Shown: positions 43,672 to 53,553, counted from the stretch's first letter. The stretch is 64,000 bases of DNA from Lachnospiraceae bacterium (GCA_017614155.1 JAGACK010000017.1:1-64000); one strand, 5' to 3'. Program-made: numbers and translations. The notes: generated by a model not told the origin, from the sequence alone.

Positions 43672-45213
43672 TTAAAACAACACTTCCTTCAGGGCGTTCC
43701 TGTCGATCTTTCCGTTTTTATTCAGCGGAAGGCAGTCAAGCTGAACCGTTTTTCCCGGGATCATGTATGGCGGAAGCTTGATGCGCATACTCTCCGATAC
43801 GCTTTCCTTTTGGGCTGTTCCCGAATAAGCCAGGCATATACGCTGCTTTTTTTCATCATAGAGACAGCAGGCTCGTTCAACGCCTTCGGCAGACATAGCG
43901 GCATTTTCTATCTCGCCAAGCTCTATCCTCTGCCCCATGTGCTTGATCTGGAAATCTTTTCTCGAGATATAATAAAGGCGTCCATCTTCATCATATCTGC
44001 CGAGATCTCCGGTCCTGTAGATCCTCTCGTAATAGTCCTTGTTCAGAGGATTTTGTACAAAAGCAGCATCCGTTTTCTCTTCGTTTTTCAGATAGCCTAT
44101 GGCAAGGCAGGTTCCGGAAACGCAGATTTCGCCTTCAACGCCGGGGTTCGTCACGGGATTATCCCGATCATCGAGCAGAAAGACCTTTTCGTTTTCAAAG
44201 GGCAGGCCTATCGGTATATTCTCGCCTTTCTCATATTCGCGGTCGAGTATATGATAGGTACAGTTACAGGTGATCTCAGTCGGTCCATAAAGGTTTATAT
44301 ATGTTGCTTCAGGCAGGAATTTCCGCCACTTGTTCAGCTGCTTCACAGGCATCTGCTCGCCGGAGAACATGATCATGCGCAGCCTGTCCGGTATCCTGTA
44401 TTCCAAGCCGTTCATGATCGACACAAAGCACATTGCCGATACAGCCCAGATTATGACTGTAACATTTCCGTCGCAAAGATAATCCATCAGTACCGAAGGG
44501 TTTGAAAAATACTCCCTGGGGATCAGCATTACCTGTGCTCCCGTGTAAAGCCCGCTGTAGATATCCTTTACTGAGACATCAAAATCAAAGGGCGCCTGGT
44601 TTGCGATGATATCGCTGTCGTTTATCCCGAAGTCCTTCGTAAATACCTCTATGAAATCAATGACGGATCTGTGGGATACGAGCACTCCCTTCGGGTCGCC
44701 TGTGGAGCCGCTTGTAAAATTCACATAGAGAGGCAGAAGGTCGTAAAACTCTCCTCTCCTTTTGCTCAATAATACGCTGTCAATGGGGGTATTTTGGGTG
44801 TCTTCAAGAATTTTGCGGATATTGGATACAGGCGTCTTTGCCGAGCCTGAAAGGATCTCTTGCAGTCCCTTTTCATTTTCATTATCAGTTATCACAATGA
44901 CCGGATCAAGGATAGATATGACGCGTCCTGCCCTGTCTGCAGGCTGTCTGACATCTACAAAGGAATAATAAGCGCCGATGTAAGCTCCCGCCATCATTAT
45001 GATAATGGCATCAACGCTTTTTTCCATATAAAAAGCAACGGCTCTTCCCTGATCTGCCATAGGAAGGACATTTCCCGAAAGAAATGCGCACGCCGCCTGT
45101 TTTGCTTTTCTTTGCAGTTCTTCGAAGGTGATGCTCTTTGACGGATCGGAAAAAGCGATCCTGTCCGGATAGAGATCTGCCGACCTGTCGAGCATATCTG
45201 TAATGTTCATCAT
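43672..45213 (-). CDS. DltA-like amino-acid adenylation enzyme
   Basis: 513 residues from the ATG at 45213 (an ATG at 45210 is equally possible). ANL-superfamily motifs are complete: FTSGSTGDPKGV, NLYGPTEITCN, YRTGDLGRYDEDG, KHMGQRIELGEIE and the C-terminal NKNGKIDRNAL lysine. Closest in type to D-alanine:carrier ligase and NRPS adenylation domains. No carrier protein, DltB or condensation gene is adjacent, so the acceptor is unknown. It overlaps the end of the GIY-YIG gene (ATGATG/TGA), which suggests coupling. Confidence 0.8.
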   Translation of the reverse strand: MMNITDMLDRSADLYPDRIAFSDPSKSITFEELQRKAKQAACAFLSGNVLPMADQGRAVAFYMEKSVDAIIIMMAGAYIGAYYSFVDVRQPADRAGRVISILDPVIVITDNENEKGLQEILSGSAKTPVSNIRKILEDTQNTPIDSVLLSKRRGEFYDLLPLYVNFTSGSTGDPKGVLVSHRSVIDFIEVFTKDFGINDSDIIANQAPFDFDVSVKDIYSGLYTGAQVMLIPREYFSNPSVLMDYLCDGNVTVIIWAVSAMCFVSIMNGLEYRIPDRLRMIMFSGEQMPVKQLNKWRKFLPEATYINLYGPTEITCNCTYHILDREYEKGENIPIGLPFENEKVFLLDDRDNPVTNPGVEGEICVSGTCLAIGYLKNEEKTDAAFVQNPLNKDYYERIYRTGDLGRYDEDGRLYYISRKDFQIKHMGQRIELGEIENAAMSAEGVERACCLYDEKKQRICLAYSGTAQKESVSESMRIKLPPYMIPGKTVQLDCLPLNKNGKIDRNALKEVLF

Positions 45214-45467
45214 TTCATATATCCCTTTATCAGTTCTTCTTTTTGCGGGCGTGTCAGCTGCTTTATAGCCCATTCCCTGCTCATAGCCTCTCTCTTTGTT
45301 GCAAACTCCTCACTGTAAACAAGCCTTGCCGGAAGCCTGGACCTTGTGTATTTTCCGCCCTTTCCTGCGTTGTGAGTCCTTACACGCTTTTCGATATCGT
45401 TGGTATAGCCTGTATAATAAGTGCCGTCCGCGCATTCAAGGATATATGCATAATGCTTTTCTTCCAT
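45210..45467 (-). CDS. GIY-YIG domain protein (UPF0213/YhbQ type)
   Basis: 85 residues: YAYILECADGTYYTGYTN carries the GIY-YIG core, followed by a conserved Arg (KRVRTHNAGKGGKYT) and Glu (SREWAIK) as in the small YhbQ group. Members are thought to be structure-specific nucleases, largely uncharacterised. It follows sortase by 1 base and overlaps the adenylation gene. Confidence 0.9.
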   Translation of the reverse strand: MEEKHYAYILECADGTYYTGYTNDIEKRVRTHNAGKGGKYTRSRLPARLVYSEEFATKREAMSREWAIKQLTRPQKEELIKGYMK

Positions 45468-45468
45468 A

Positions 45469-46266
45469 TCAGTATCCCGTCAGCTTGCAGACCACGACAA
45501 ACCTGCCGTTATCCTCCTCATAATCACAGGTTGAAAGGAGCAGCAGCCTGTCTCCCCACTGCGCCGTTACTCCGGTCTCATACATGGCAAGAGCCTTGAT
45601 ATTGTCGACTCCGGTCATGAATTCAACTTCATCGGCAGGATCGATGAAATCATAATAACGGAAACCGATGTCGTTATCCCTGTAGACTCTTGATTCAAAC
45701 GCAGCCATCACGGTATATGTACCATAATCATAGATTGTATTGAAAGTCACAGTCTGGTGGCTTCTCCAGTAGGACTCCTTCTTGTATTCATCGAGGTTTC
45801 CGAACATGGCGCCCGATTTCATGTTGTGCCCGTAAATGATGTAATTGACCGTCGGCTTGATCACATCGCATCGGTCGTCCATGAAAAGCGAACCGTTCTT
45901 GTCCTCCTGCTGGTCGAAATTGTGGTTCAGATAATAAGAGCCGTTCCCTACAAGCGATTTCATTACCGGATAATTAATATCCGTTCCGTTTATCGTTATC
46001 CAGCCGATGATGTTCTGATTCTTTGTAAGCAGCGCTTCAAACTCGGGCAGAACTTCAGGTGTCCAGTCAACCTCCTCACCTTCTTTTTCCGGAGGAGCCT
46101 CTTCTATCGGAACAACTCTGTGCTCGGATATCGGCGCCTCGACCCGCTTTGAAAGCTGCGAAACATCATCCTTCGTCCTTTTCATCTGATAATAGTACCA
46201 GAATACATACCCGAAGCTTATGAGCGCGATCGCTATGCAGATTATACGGAAAATTTTGTTCTTCAT
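45469..46266 (-). CDS. srtB: Class B sortase
   Basis: 265 residues. An N-terminal membrane anchor (about 5-25) precedes the sortase barrel. Catalytic residues: His in YIIYGHNMKSG (about 145), Cys247 in LLLLSTC and Arg255 in GRFVVVC. The YIIYGHNM...MFGNL pattern and lengths fit class B. It should attach proteins such as the TPKTGD-ended LRR protein at 33382 to the cell wall. No ribosome binding site is obvious before the ATG; a 33-bp inverted repeat lies 13 bases upstream. Confidence 0.9.
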   Translation of the reverse strand: MKNKIFRIICIAIALISFGYVFWYYYQMKRTKDDVSQLSKRVEAPISEHRVVPIEEAPPEKEGEEVDWTPEVLPEFEALLTKNQNIIGWITINGTDINYPVMKSLVGNGSYYLNHNFDQQEDKNGSLFMDDRCDVIKPTVNYIIYGHNMKSGAMFGNLDEYKKESYWRSHQTVTFNTIYDYGTYTVMAAFESRVYRDNDIGFRYYDFIDPADEVEFMTGVDNIKALAMYETGVTAQWGDRLLLLSTCDYEEDNGRFVVVCKLTGY

Positions 46267-46278
46267 GAATGAAAAATT

Positions 46279-46364
46279 GGAGACAGGGGGACGGTCCTTT
46301 TGTCTCCTTTTATTGTCAGTTTTCTATCCCAAAAAGGAGACAAAAGGACCGTCCCCCTGTCTCC
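46279..46364. repeat. REP-like perfect 33-bp inverted repeat
   Basis: GGAGACAGGGGGACGGTCC... (46279-46311) and its exact complement (46332-46364) flank a 20-base loop. Each arm itself begins and ends with GGAGACA/TGTCTCC. This GGGGGACGG...TTTTGTCTCC sequence is a dispersed element in many genomes, often linked to TnpA_REP-type (Y1) transposases. No transposase is nearby. It could also act as a terminator or mRNA-stabilising hairpin between nitroreductase and srtB. Confidence 0.85.
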
Positions 46365-46376
46365 CTCTTTATTGAA

Positions 46377-46919
46377 TTATTTTACTGTCAGCAGATCAGC
46401 GACTTCCTTGCGCTTCGGAGCCTGAGGATCTTCTGCGGGATGTCCGAGAGCGATAAGAGAAGAAACCGACTGGCCTTCGGGAACACCGAGGATATCGACC
46501 ACCTTCTTTTCATCATAGATGCCCATTATAACAGTTCCGAGCCCGGCTTCATGCGCCGCCAGACAGAAGGTTGCTGCACAGATGCCCGCATCAAATGACT
46601 GCCAGTGAGTCTCCTTTGATGTCGAGAATGATCCGTCCCTTTCATATCCTGCCCTCTTGTCTACAGTAGTTTCAACTATCAGCACCGGAGCACCGTTAAT
46701 GATATTCTTGTTGCCTTCATACCCCATAACCGCTTCATCGGCAATCTTTGCCTTCAAAGCCTCGTCAGTCACTGCGATATACCTGACCGACTGTGAATTC
46801 TTCCATGTGGGAGAAAACCTGGCCAGATCCACGAGCTTCTCAATATCAGCCTGACTCACCTTCTCATCAGTAAACTTCCTTACGCTTCTCCTGCCCCTGA
46901 TACAATCCAATACATCCAT
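46377..46919 (-). CDS. Nitroreductase-family flavoprotein
   Basis: 180 residues of the FMN-dependent nitroreductase fold: IRGRRSVRKF near the start (FMN phosphate-binding Arg), FSPTWKNSQ, and GLGTVIMGIYDE near 130. The C-terminus is ALGHPAEDPQAPKRKEV. It is short, as in the minimal group found in anaerobes. Substrate unknown. It is 19 bases after the leuS start region and ends just before the REP-like repeat. Confidence 0.88.
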   Translation of the reverse strand: MDVLDCIRGRRSVRKFTDEKVSQADIEKLVDLARFSPTWKNSQSVRYIAVTDEALKAKIADEAVMGYEGNKNIINGAPVLIVETTVDKRAGYERDGSFSTSKETHWQSFDAGICAATFCLAAHEAGLGTVIMGIYDEKKVVDILGVPEGQSVSSLIALGHPAEDPQAPKRKEVADLLTVK

Positions 46920-46938
46920 CTTTGATACCTCCTGTAAA

Positions 46939-49350
46939 TCATTTACATACTATGTTTATTATTTTGCCCGGTACGTAGATCTCTTTTATTATATTTCCGG
47001 TAAGCTTGCCCTCTACAGCCTTCTTTCCAATCTCGATTGCCTCTTCCTTTGAAGCGTTCACGGAAATGTTTACGGTGGCTTTGAGCTTTCCGTTTATCTG
47101 TACGGCGATCTCCTTTGTATCCTCTTTCATGGCATCGGCATCAGCCACGGGCCACTTCTGCGCAAATACCGAATCCTCATGTCCGAGATCCTTCCAGAGT
47201 TCTTCGGCAATATGAGGGGCAAAGGGAGCAAGGAGAATGGTATAGGTCTCGACTGTCTCCTTGTCTATGCCGCCGTTCCTTGACATTTCTCCAAGCTTGT
47301 TGTTGAACTCCATGAACCCTGATACAACAGTATTCAGCGAGAATGCATCAAGCCTTGTTGTGATCGTATGTATCAGCTGATGGCGTATCCTTGTAAGCTC
47401 GGGTGTGGGCTCGATGAATTTATCGAGGTTGCCCTGCACAAGGTTCCAGTATTTGGAAAGGAATCTGTATACTCCGTCGATACCCCTGTCATCCCATTCG
47501 GAATCAAGCTCAGGCGGTCCGACGAAAAGCTCGTAGAGACGCAGGGAATCGCAGCCGTAGTCGCGTACGAGATCGTCCGGGGAAATGACATTACCCATGG
47601 ACTTGCTCATCTTCACGCCGTTTTTTCCGGTAACCATACCCTGGTTAAAGAGCTTGATGAAGGGCTCATCAAAGTCAACGACTCCTATATCATGCAGGAA
47701 CTTGGTATAGAATCTGGAATACAGAAGATGCAGGACTGCATGCTCCACTCCGCCTATATACATATCAACAGGCAGGTATTTGTCAGCCTTTTCCCTGTTC
47801 ACAAGCTCGCTGTCGTTCTTATTATCCACATAGCGCAGGAAATACCAGGATGAACCCGCCCACTGGGGCATGGTGTTCGTCTCCCTCTTTGCATCCTTCC
47901 CGCATTTCGGGCACTTGCAGTTTACCCATGAATCGATAGCTGCCAGAGGAGATTCTCCGGTTCCGGTCGGCTCGTATTTTTCAACATCGGGCAGTGTCAG
48001 AGGAAGCTCCTCCTCGGGGACCGGGACATTGCCGCAGTCAGGACAGTGCACGATCGGTATGGGTTCTCCCCAGTAACGCTGTCTTGAGAACACCCAGTCT
48101 CGAAGTTTGAAGTTCTTCTTTGCCCTTCCTATGCCCTTCTTTTCAACGATATGCGGAGCCTCTTTTTTGAGCACTGCGCTTTCCATGCCGTTCCATTCAC
48201 CGGAATTGATCATGGTCCCTGCGGCTTCGGTATAGGCCTCCTCCATATTCTTTATCTCTTTGCCGTCCTTTGCTATGACCTGGATGATCGGGATGTCAAA
48301 CTTCTTTGCAAATTCAAAGTCCCTGTCATCATGGGCAGGAACACACATGATCGCGCCCGTTCCATAATCAGCGAGAACATAATCGGAAAGCCAGATAGGT
48401 ATCTTTTCGCTGTTTAAGGGATTGATGGCATAGGTTCCCGTGAAGACACCGGTCTTTTCTTTGTTCTGAAGCCTGTCGACATTTGATTTGTTGGCCGCAT
48501 CCGCGATGTATTTTTCGACAGCAGCCCTTGTCTCATCAGTTGCAAGAGATGCTGCAAGAGGATGCTCGGGTGCAAGCACCATGAAGGTTGCGCCGAAAAG
48601 CGTATCAGGTCTTGTGGTATATACCGTGATCTTTTCTTCTCTTCCGTCTACGGGGAAGTCAACCTCGGCACCATAAGAACGGCCGATCCATTCGGTCTGC
48701 ATCTTCTTGACCTTTTCAGGCCAGTCGAGCTTGTCGAGATCATCAAGCAGCCTGTCTCCGTATTCGGTTATCTTTAACATCCACTGCTTGAGATTCTTTT
48801 TTGTGACTTCGCTGTGACACCTTTCGCACTTGCCGTCAACGACCTCTTCGTTTGCAAGTCCCGTCTTGCAGGAAGGACACCAGTTTATGGGCATCTCCTT
48901 TTCATAGGCCAGGCCTTTTTTGAACATCTGGACAAAGATCCACTGTGTCCATTTGTAGAATTTCGGATCTGTGGTATTGACCTCCATATCCCAGTCGTAG
49001 ATGGCAGCGATCTGATTGATCTGCCTCTTTATGTTCTTTACATTCTCGGCAGTAGAAACCGCAGGATGTATCTTGTTCTTGATCGCATAGTTCTCGGCAG
49101 GAAGGCCGAATGCATCCCAGCCCATGGGATGTATCAGATAATAACCGTTCATCAGCTTGTAACGGCTCCAGACATCTGAAATGACATATCCTCTCCAATG
49201 TCCCACATGAAGCCCGTTTCCCGAAGGATAAGGGAACATATCCAGACAGTAATACTTGGGCTTTTTGCCGTCATTTACATTAATGGGCTTATCTTCCCAA
49301 TTCTTCGTCCATTTCTGTTCGATCTCCTGATGATTATACGGTTTAGACAT
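46939..49350 (-). CDS. leuS: Leucyl-tRNA synthetase
   Basis: 803 residues, full length for a bacterial LeuRS. HIGH-like motif GLHVGHWRG near 45; zinc-binding CPSCKTG...CERCHSEV and a second CPDCGNV...CPKCGK set; the editing domain at about 220-410 with [14 protein letters not shown]; and KMSKS in [11 protein letters not shown] near 565. C-terminal anticodon and LeuRS-specific domains follow. The ATG has an AAGGAGAAT site. The 90 bases upstream are too short for a T-box riboswitch. Confidence 0.97.
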   Translation of the reverse strand: MSKPYNHQEIEQKWTKNWEDKPINVNDGKKPKYYCLDMFPYPSGNGLHVGHWRGYVISDVWSRYKLMNGYYLIHPMGWDAFGLPAENYAIKNKIHPAVSTAENVKNIKRQINQIAAIYDWDMEVNTTDPKFYKWTQWIFVQMFKKGLAYEKEMPINWCPSCKTGLANEEVVDGKCERCHSEVTKKNLKQWMLKITEYGDRLLDDLDKLDWPEKVKKMQTEWIGRSYGAEVDFPVDGREEKITVYTTRPDTLFGATFMVLAPEHPLAASLATDETRAAVEKYIADAANKSNVDRLQNKEKTGVFTGTYAINPLNSEKIPIWLSDYVLADYGTGAIMCVPAHDDRDFEFAKKFDIPIIQVIAKDGKEIKNMEEAYTEAAGTMINSGEWNGMESAVLKKEAPHIVEKKGIGRAKKNFKLRDWVFSRQRYWGEPIPIVHCPDCGNVPVPEEELPLTLPDVEKYEPTGTGESPLAAIDSWVNCKCPKCGKDAKRETNTMPQWAGSSWYFLRYVDNKNDSELVNREKADKYLPVDMYIGGVEHAVLHLLYSRFYTKFLHDIGVVDFDEPFIKLFNQGMVTGKNGVKMSKSMGNVISPDDLVRDYGCDSLRLYELFVGPPELDSEWDDRGIDGVYRFLSKYWNLVQGNLDKFIEPTPELTRIRHQLIHTITTRLDAFSLNTVVSGFMEFNNKLGEMSRNGGIDKETVETYTILLAPFAPHIAEELWKDLGHEDSVFAQKWPVADADAMKEDTKEIAVQINGKLKATVNISVNASKEEAIEIGKKAVEGKLTGNIIKEIYVPGKIINIVCK

Positions 49351-49441
49351 TTTTTCATTCTCCTTTTTTTGGATCTGTATGACCCGAAGTATGCGGAAAT
49401 CTATACTATCCGCGCAAAAATTTATTTTATCATCAAATCAC

Positions 49442-50941
49442 TCAATACTCAACCCTGCGGTATATCTCCATTGCACTCGTCGTGCGGAAAAGCTCATAAT
49501 GTCCGAATACATACTCCCTTGTGTCAATGTCGTCAAAATCGGCCATTTTCTCGGATATGATCCATTTAGGTTTCTTTTTATCAAGGTATTCAAGGACATC
49601 ACTTTTTATCTTCGGATCAAGATGAAGGAAATAAGGCAGATTGACCGGATATTTGTTTGTCGGCAGTTCTCCGGTTATCTCATACCAGATCATCCCCGAT
49701 TCAAGGTCGTATATATCATCTCTTTCATAAAACGGTATCGCATCATACGCATCCAGACACCCCTCATAATAGGTGTTTTCGGGATACCGGAAGTAAACGA
49801 GGTTTTCAGAAAGCTTGTCATAGGCCGGATTAATGTACCTTGCGCATATCAGTATAATAAACGCAAATACGGCAAGGAATGAGCAGAATCTCTTTTTGTC
49901 AAATTCCTGTACGATACGGTCAAAGAGCAACCCTGCTTCTATAAGGAGCATCACCCACACCGGGAGCTCGTTGATAAAGTAATATGTGTAAGGGGTTCCC
50001 AGATGAAGGAGCAGCCAGGACAGCAGTGAAGATATCAGCAGAAAAAGGCTCCTGTACCTTCCCTTCGGGTCGAATCTTATAATAAGTACGGAAGAAATGA
50101 ATCCCGCATAGCAGAAGCACAGATTCTTTTCCCAGTCCAATGAAAAAGTCTCGTAATAATCCGTAGAACGCCTGAACGCAAATACAAAAGCGCTGTATAT
50201 GAAGTCGCCGAAGGCGCCGTTAAAGATGAAATAAGCGCATACCGGAACAGCAACAATACAGGCTCCTGCCGCAAAGAACAGCAGGAATCTCACCAAAATC
50301 CCGGTATTTTTTGTCCTAATCAGAAATATCCCGGCAAGAATCACGCCGGAGACAATAAATGAAGCCAGCGTAGGTTTTGAAAGAAATATTATCGCAAAGG
50401 AAAGACCCAGGACTGTGCCTGCGGTTTCATGCCCCTGTGCCCTGCCGCTTTCTGTCAGGGTTTTCAGCATAGAAAGGATCAGATAAATGCAGGCAAAGCT
50501 AAAGGGCAACATCATCTCTTCGCAGGTATTACCGCCCCACAGCAGCGAGGTATATGCCAGATAATAGAGAAAAAGAACCGCAAAGGAGCCTTTTTTCGAA
50601 AGATAAAGCCTGCAGATCTTGATGATAAAAACGGATGACACAGCGCCTGCGATGCATTCGAGGATGAAAATGCCGGTCCGGCCCGTTTTTATTATCTGTC
50701 CGAGCGCTTCGATGAAAAAGAAGACAGGGCCTTTCAGGTCAAAATAATCCCTGTAGGGAACGAAGCCCTTTGTTACCGCCCTGCCCATGAGTGTGTACCA
50801 GGCGCTGTCATATCCGTATTCATAGGGGAACAGAGGGCTGGTCCAGCTGGCTGATATCAACACGAATATGCAGCCGCAAATACAAGCGGCTGCATACCCC
50901 CATAAATACTCATATTTCAATAAGTCTTTAATCTTCTTCAC
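49442..50941 (-). CDS. GT39-like membrane glycosyltransferase
   Basis: 499 residues with about ten to twelve membrane segments. Between the first two, DSAWYTLMGRAVTKGFVPYRDYFDLKGP (given here as motif region 41-68) carries the acidic residue and G..PY.D..D.K.P pattern of PMT/ArnT-type polyprenyl-phosphate-sugar glycosyltransferases. A C-terminal soluble part follows. It would transfer sugars on the outer face. The start overlaps the EF-G paralogue's stop by 14 bases. No other glycan gene is adjacent. Confidence 0.75.
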   Translation of the reverse strand: MKKIKDLLKYEYLWGYAAACICGCIFVLISASWTSPLFPYEYGYDSAWYTLMGRAVTKGFVPYRDYFDLKGPVFFFIEALGQIIKTGRTGIFILECIAGAVSSVFIIKICRLYLSKKGSFAVLFLYYLAYTSLLWGGNTCEEMMLPFSFACIYLILSMLKTLTESGRAQGHETAGTVLGLSFAIIFLSKPTLASFIVSGVILAGIFLIRTKNTGILVRFLLFFAAGACIVAVPVCAYFIFNGAFGDFIYSAFVFAFRRSTDYYETFSLDWEKNLCFCYAGFISSVLIIRFDPKGRYRSLFLLISSLLSWLLLHLGTPYTYYFINELPVWVMLLIEAGLLFDRIVQEFDKKRFCSFLAVFAFIILICARYINPAYDKLSENLVYFRYPENTYYEGCLDAYDAIPFYERDDIYDLESGMIWYEITGELPTNKYPVNLPYFLHLDPKIKSDVLEYLDKKKPKWIISEKMADFDDIDTREYVFGHYELFRTTSAMEIYRRVEY

Positions 50942-53024
50942 TGATATCTACAAGCTTATCCTTCCTTGCTTCTATCTCCTTCTGCTGTACATCGAACGGA
51001 GCCTGTTCATATCTGTTGAATTCATACATGTAATCTCCGGTTCCTCCGGTCATGGAACGAAGGTCTGTATTGTATCCGAAAAGGCTTGCCTCTGGGATCT
51101 CGGCTTCAACGGTCTGCTTGCCGTTTCCGATGGGGTTCATTCCCATGACTCTCGCGCGTCTCTTGTTGAGATCTCCCATGACATCTCCGGTATACTTGTC
51201 CGGAACAGTGACCTTGAGGGTCATGATCGGCTCAAGGAGCACAGGTGTTGCCTTGAGAAATCCGTCCTTGAAAGCCATCCTTGTTGCCATCTTGAAACTC
51301 TGCTCAGAGGAATCGACCGGATGATATGATCCGTCATAAAGTGTTGCCTTTACGCCTACAACAGGATAAGCTGCAAGCGGTCCGCGGATCACCGAATCAG
51401 CCAGGCCCTTTTCAACTGCCGGGAAGAAGTTCTTGGGAACAGCACCGCCTACGACTTCTTCTGCAAATTCATAGGCTTTGCTCATATCGCCCGAAGGCGT
51501 GAACTTCATCTTTACATGTCCGTACTGTCCGTGGCCTCCGGTCTGTTTCTTGTATTTGCCTTCAACATCGCTGTTTCCTATGATGGTCTCCCTGTATGCG
51601 ACCTTCGGCTCGGAAAGCGTTATTTCAACCTTGTAGTCGGAAGCCAGCTTGCTCTTTACGATCTCAAGATGCTGATCGCCCATGCCGACGAGAAGCGTCT
51701 GCCTGTTCTCGCTGTCGTTTATATTCTTCAGGGTCAGATCTTCTGCGGTCATCTTTGCAAGCGCCTGGGAAATCTTGTCGATATCGCCCTTGTTGACGGG
51801 TCTGTATCTCATGGATGTGTAAGGAGTCGGTATCTGAAGCATCGGGAAATGCACGGTTGTCGCCTTTGTTGAAAGCGTATCACCCGTCCTGGTCTTTTCA
51901 AGTTTTGAAAGGGCTCCTATATCTCCTGCATGAAGCTCTGCTATCTCCGATGCCTTTGATCCGCACATCGTGTAGAGCTTTGATACCTTTATCTCTGCAT
52001 CCGCAGTGTCATTATAGAGAACGTCGCCGGTCTTCAGTACGCCGGAAGCCACCTTGATGAGTGAATACTTGCCGATGAAAGGATCGATGATCGTCTTGAA
52101 TACGAAGGCGCTCTTTGCCTTCGAGAAATCATAATCGGCCTCAAAGACTTCCGATGTCTTTGTATTGATCCCGGCAAACTTCCTTCCCTGCGGCGAAGGA
52201 AGATATTTGACTATATCATCAAGAAGCGTATATACGCCCTTTTCCTGGGTGCTTGAACCGACGGATATCGGAACTATGGTGCCGTCACAGACAGAGAGCT
52301 TTAACGCTGCCCTGATCTCGGCATCCGAGAATGTATCTCCTCCGAAATATCTGTCCATGAACTCATCGGAAGTTTCAGCAACTGCTTCCATCAGCGAATC
52401 CCTGTAAAGCTGAAGATTCTCTTTTGAATAATCGGGGATATCGCATTCAACTGCCTCTCCCTTGTCATTCCAGCGGTATCCTTTCTCGGCAACGACATTT
52501 ACATAGCCGACGAACTTCTCATCCTCCCTGATCGGGAAATGGAAGGGAGCAATCTTCTTTCCGTAAAGCTCTGTCAGTTCCTCAAGTACATTCTTGAAAG
52601 AAGCATTGTCTATATCCATGTTTGAAACATAAAAAGATCTCGGTATATTGTATTTTTCGCACAGATCCCAGGCCTTTTTCGTGCCCGGCTCAACTCCGGA
52701 CTTTCCGTTTATCACTATGATTGCAGAAGCAGCTGCGCTCAGAGCTTCCTCAACCTCTCCGACAAAATCGAAATATCCGGGCGCATCGAGGATGTTTATC
52801 TTGCAGTCATCCCACTCTATCGGGATCACCGAAGTGCTGATCGAGAACTTTCTCTTCTGCTCTTCCTTTGAATAATCGCTGATGGTAGAACCGTCATCAA
52901 TCTTTCCCATCCTGGTCGTCATTCCCGAAACCTTTGCCATTGCCTCGGCAAGCGTGGTCTTGCCTGCTCCTCCGTGTCCAAGAAGAGCTACATTTCTGAT
53001 CTTGTCTGTGGTGTAAATCTTCAT
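50928..53024 (-). CDS. EF-G paralogue (EF-G2-like translational GTPase)
   Basis: 698 residues from the ATG at 53024 with GGAGGAAGG before it. All five EF-G domains are present. The P-loop GHGGAGKTT is at 16-24. G3 reads DAPGYFDF (80-87), so the catalytic His of DTPGH is Tyr84, and G4 reads SNMD (134-137) instead of NKMD. Such changes mark the EF-G-like family of Clostridia and Actinobacteria, of uncertain role, rather than the housekeeping FusA. It is not next to rpsL/rpsG/tuf. Confidence 0.88.
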   Translation of the reverse strand: MKIYTTDKIRNVALLGHGGAGKTTLAEAMAKVSGMTTRMGKIDDGSTISDYSKEEQKRKFSISTSVIPIEWDDCKINILDAPGYFDFVGEVEEALSAAASAIIVINGKSGVEPGTKKAWDLCEKYNIPRSFYVSNMDIDNASFKNVLEELTELYGKKIAPFHFPIREDEKFVGYVNVVAEKGYRWNDKGEAVECDIPDYSKENLQLYRDSLMEAVAETSDEFMDRYFGGDTFSDAEIRAALKLSVCDGTIVPISVGSSTQEKGVYTLLDDIVKYLPSPQGRKFAGINTKTSEVFEADYDFSKAKSAFVFKTIIDPFIGKYSLIKVASGVLKTGDVLYNDTADAEIKVSKLYTMCGSKASEIAELHAGDIGALSKLEKTRTGDTLSTKATTVHFPMLQIPTPYTSMRYRPVNKGDIDKISQALAKMTAEDLTLKNINDSENRQTLLVGMGDQHLEIVKSKLASDYKVEITLSEPKVAYRETIIGNSDVEGKYKKQTGGHGQYGHVKMKFTPSGDMSKAYEFAEEVVGGAVPKNFFPAVEKGLADSVIRGPLAAYPVVGVKATLYDGSYHPVDSSEQSFKMATRMAFKDGFLKATPVLLEPIMTLKVTVPDKYTGDVMGDLNKRRARVMGMNPIGNGKQTVEAEIPEASLFGYNTDLRSMTGGTGDYMYEFNRYEQAPFDVQQKEIEARKDKLVDISEED

Positions 53025-53085
53025 ACCTTCCTCCAAATATAGAGATATTTTGCCGATCCTTATCCCCCTGACCGACAATACACTA

Positions 53086-53110
53086 ATTTTACAGGAAAAT
53101 GTCAGAATTT
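53086..53110 (-). promoter_or_regulatory. Probable promoter of the EF-G paralogue
   Basis: On the minus strand TTGTAA, 17 bases, TAAAAT (complement of 53086-53091) about 62 bases before the start. Divergent from the PilZ promoter. Confidence 0.4.
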
Positions 53111-53144
53111 ACAAGTTTGATTAAGCAAGTCACGGGACGCCGTC

Positions 53145-53173
53145 TTGAAGTAGAAGGTTTTATATTGTAAAAT
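53145..53173 (+). promoter_or_regulatory. Probable promoter of the PilZ gene
   Basis: TTGAAG (53145-53150), 17 bases, TAAAAT (53168-53173), 33 bases before the ATG at 53206. An AAGGGGG ribosome binding site follows it. Confidence 0.55.
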
Positions 53174-53205
53174 GTATCCATATTTATCATTTCAAGGGGG
53201 TACAT

Positions 53206-53553
53206 ATGGCTGAGGTTGAAAGAAGAAAAGAAAGAAGGAACGATCTTTCCATCAGGATAAACATCAACAGACTGGACCAGAAGGAAAAGACGCCCATTAC
53301 TGTCGATGTTCTCGATGTTTCAAAGGCAGGCATCGGTTTCATCAGTGATGTGGAGCTTGAGAGCGGCGCCATCTATGAAGCTGATATCACCATCTGGACC
53401 GGTGATACTATCCATGCGTTTATCGAGATCGTTCGTGTCAGCGCTCAGGAAGGCGGCGGCATCTACGGCGGCATCTTTGTCGGAATGCCCGAATCTGACT
53501 GGTCAAGGATAAGAGTATATGAGACTTATCAGGATTTCGGGGAGCAGGAATAA
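53206..53553 (+). CDS. PilZ-domain protein
   Basis: 115 residues. RRKERR near residue 6 and DVSKAGIGF near residue 42 are the two c-di-GMP binding motifs of PilZ (RxxxR and (D/N)xSxxG). The rest forms the small beta barrel, ending YGGIFVGMPESDW. No other domain is attached, so it would act as a stand-alone c-di-GMP receptor, perhaps on motility or surface polysaccharide. It is the only plus-strand gene in this part. Confidence 0.85.
   Translation: MAEVERRKERRNDLSIRININRLDQKEKTPITVDVLDVSKAGIGFISDVELESGAIYEADITIWTGDTIHAFIEIVRVSAQEGGGIYGGIFVGMPESDWSRIRVYETYQDFGEQE

Noticed and set aside
49351-49441. T-box riboswitch before leuS
   Set aside because: Only about 90 bases, no T-box sequence and no terminator/antiterminator pair.
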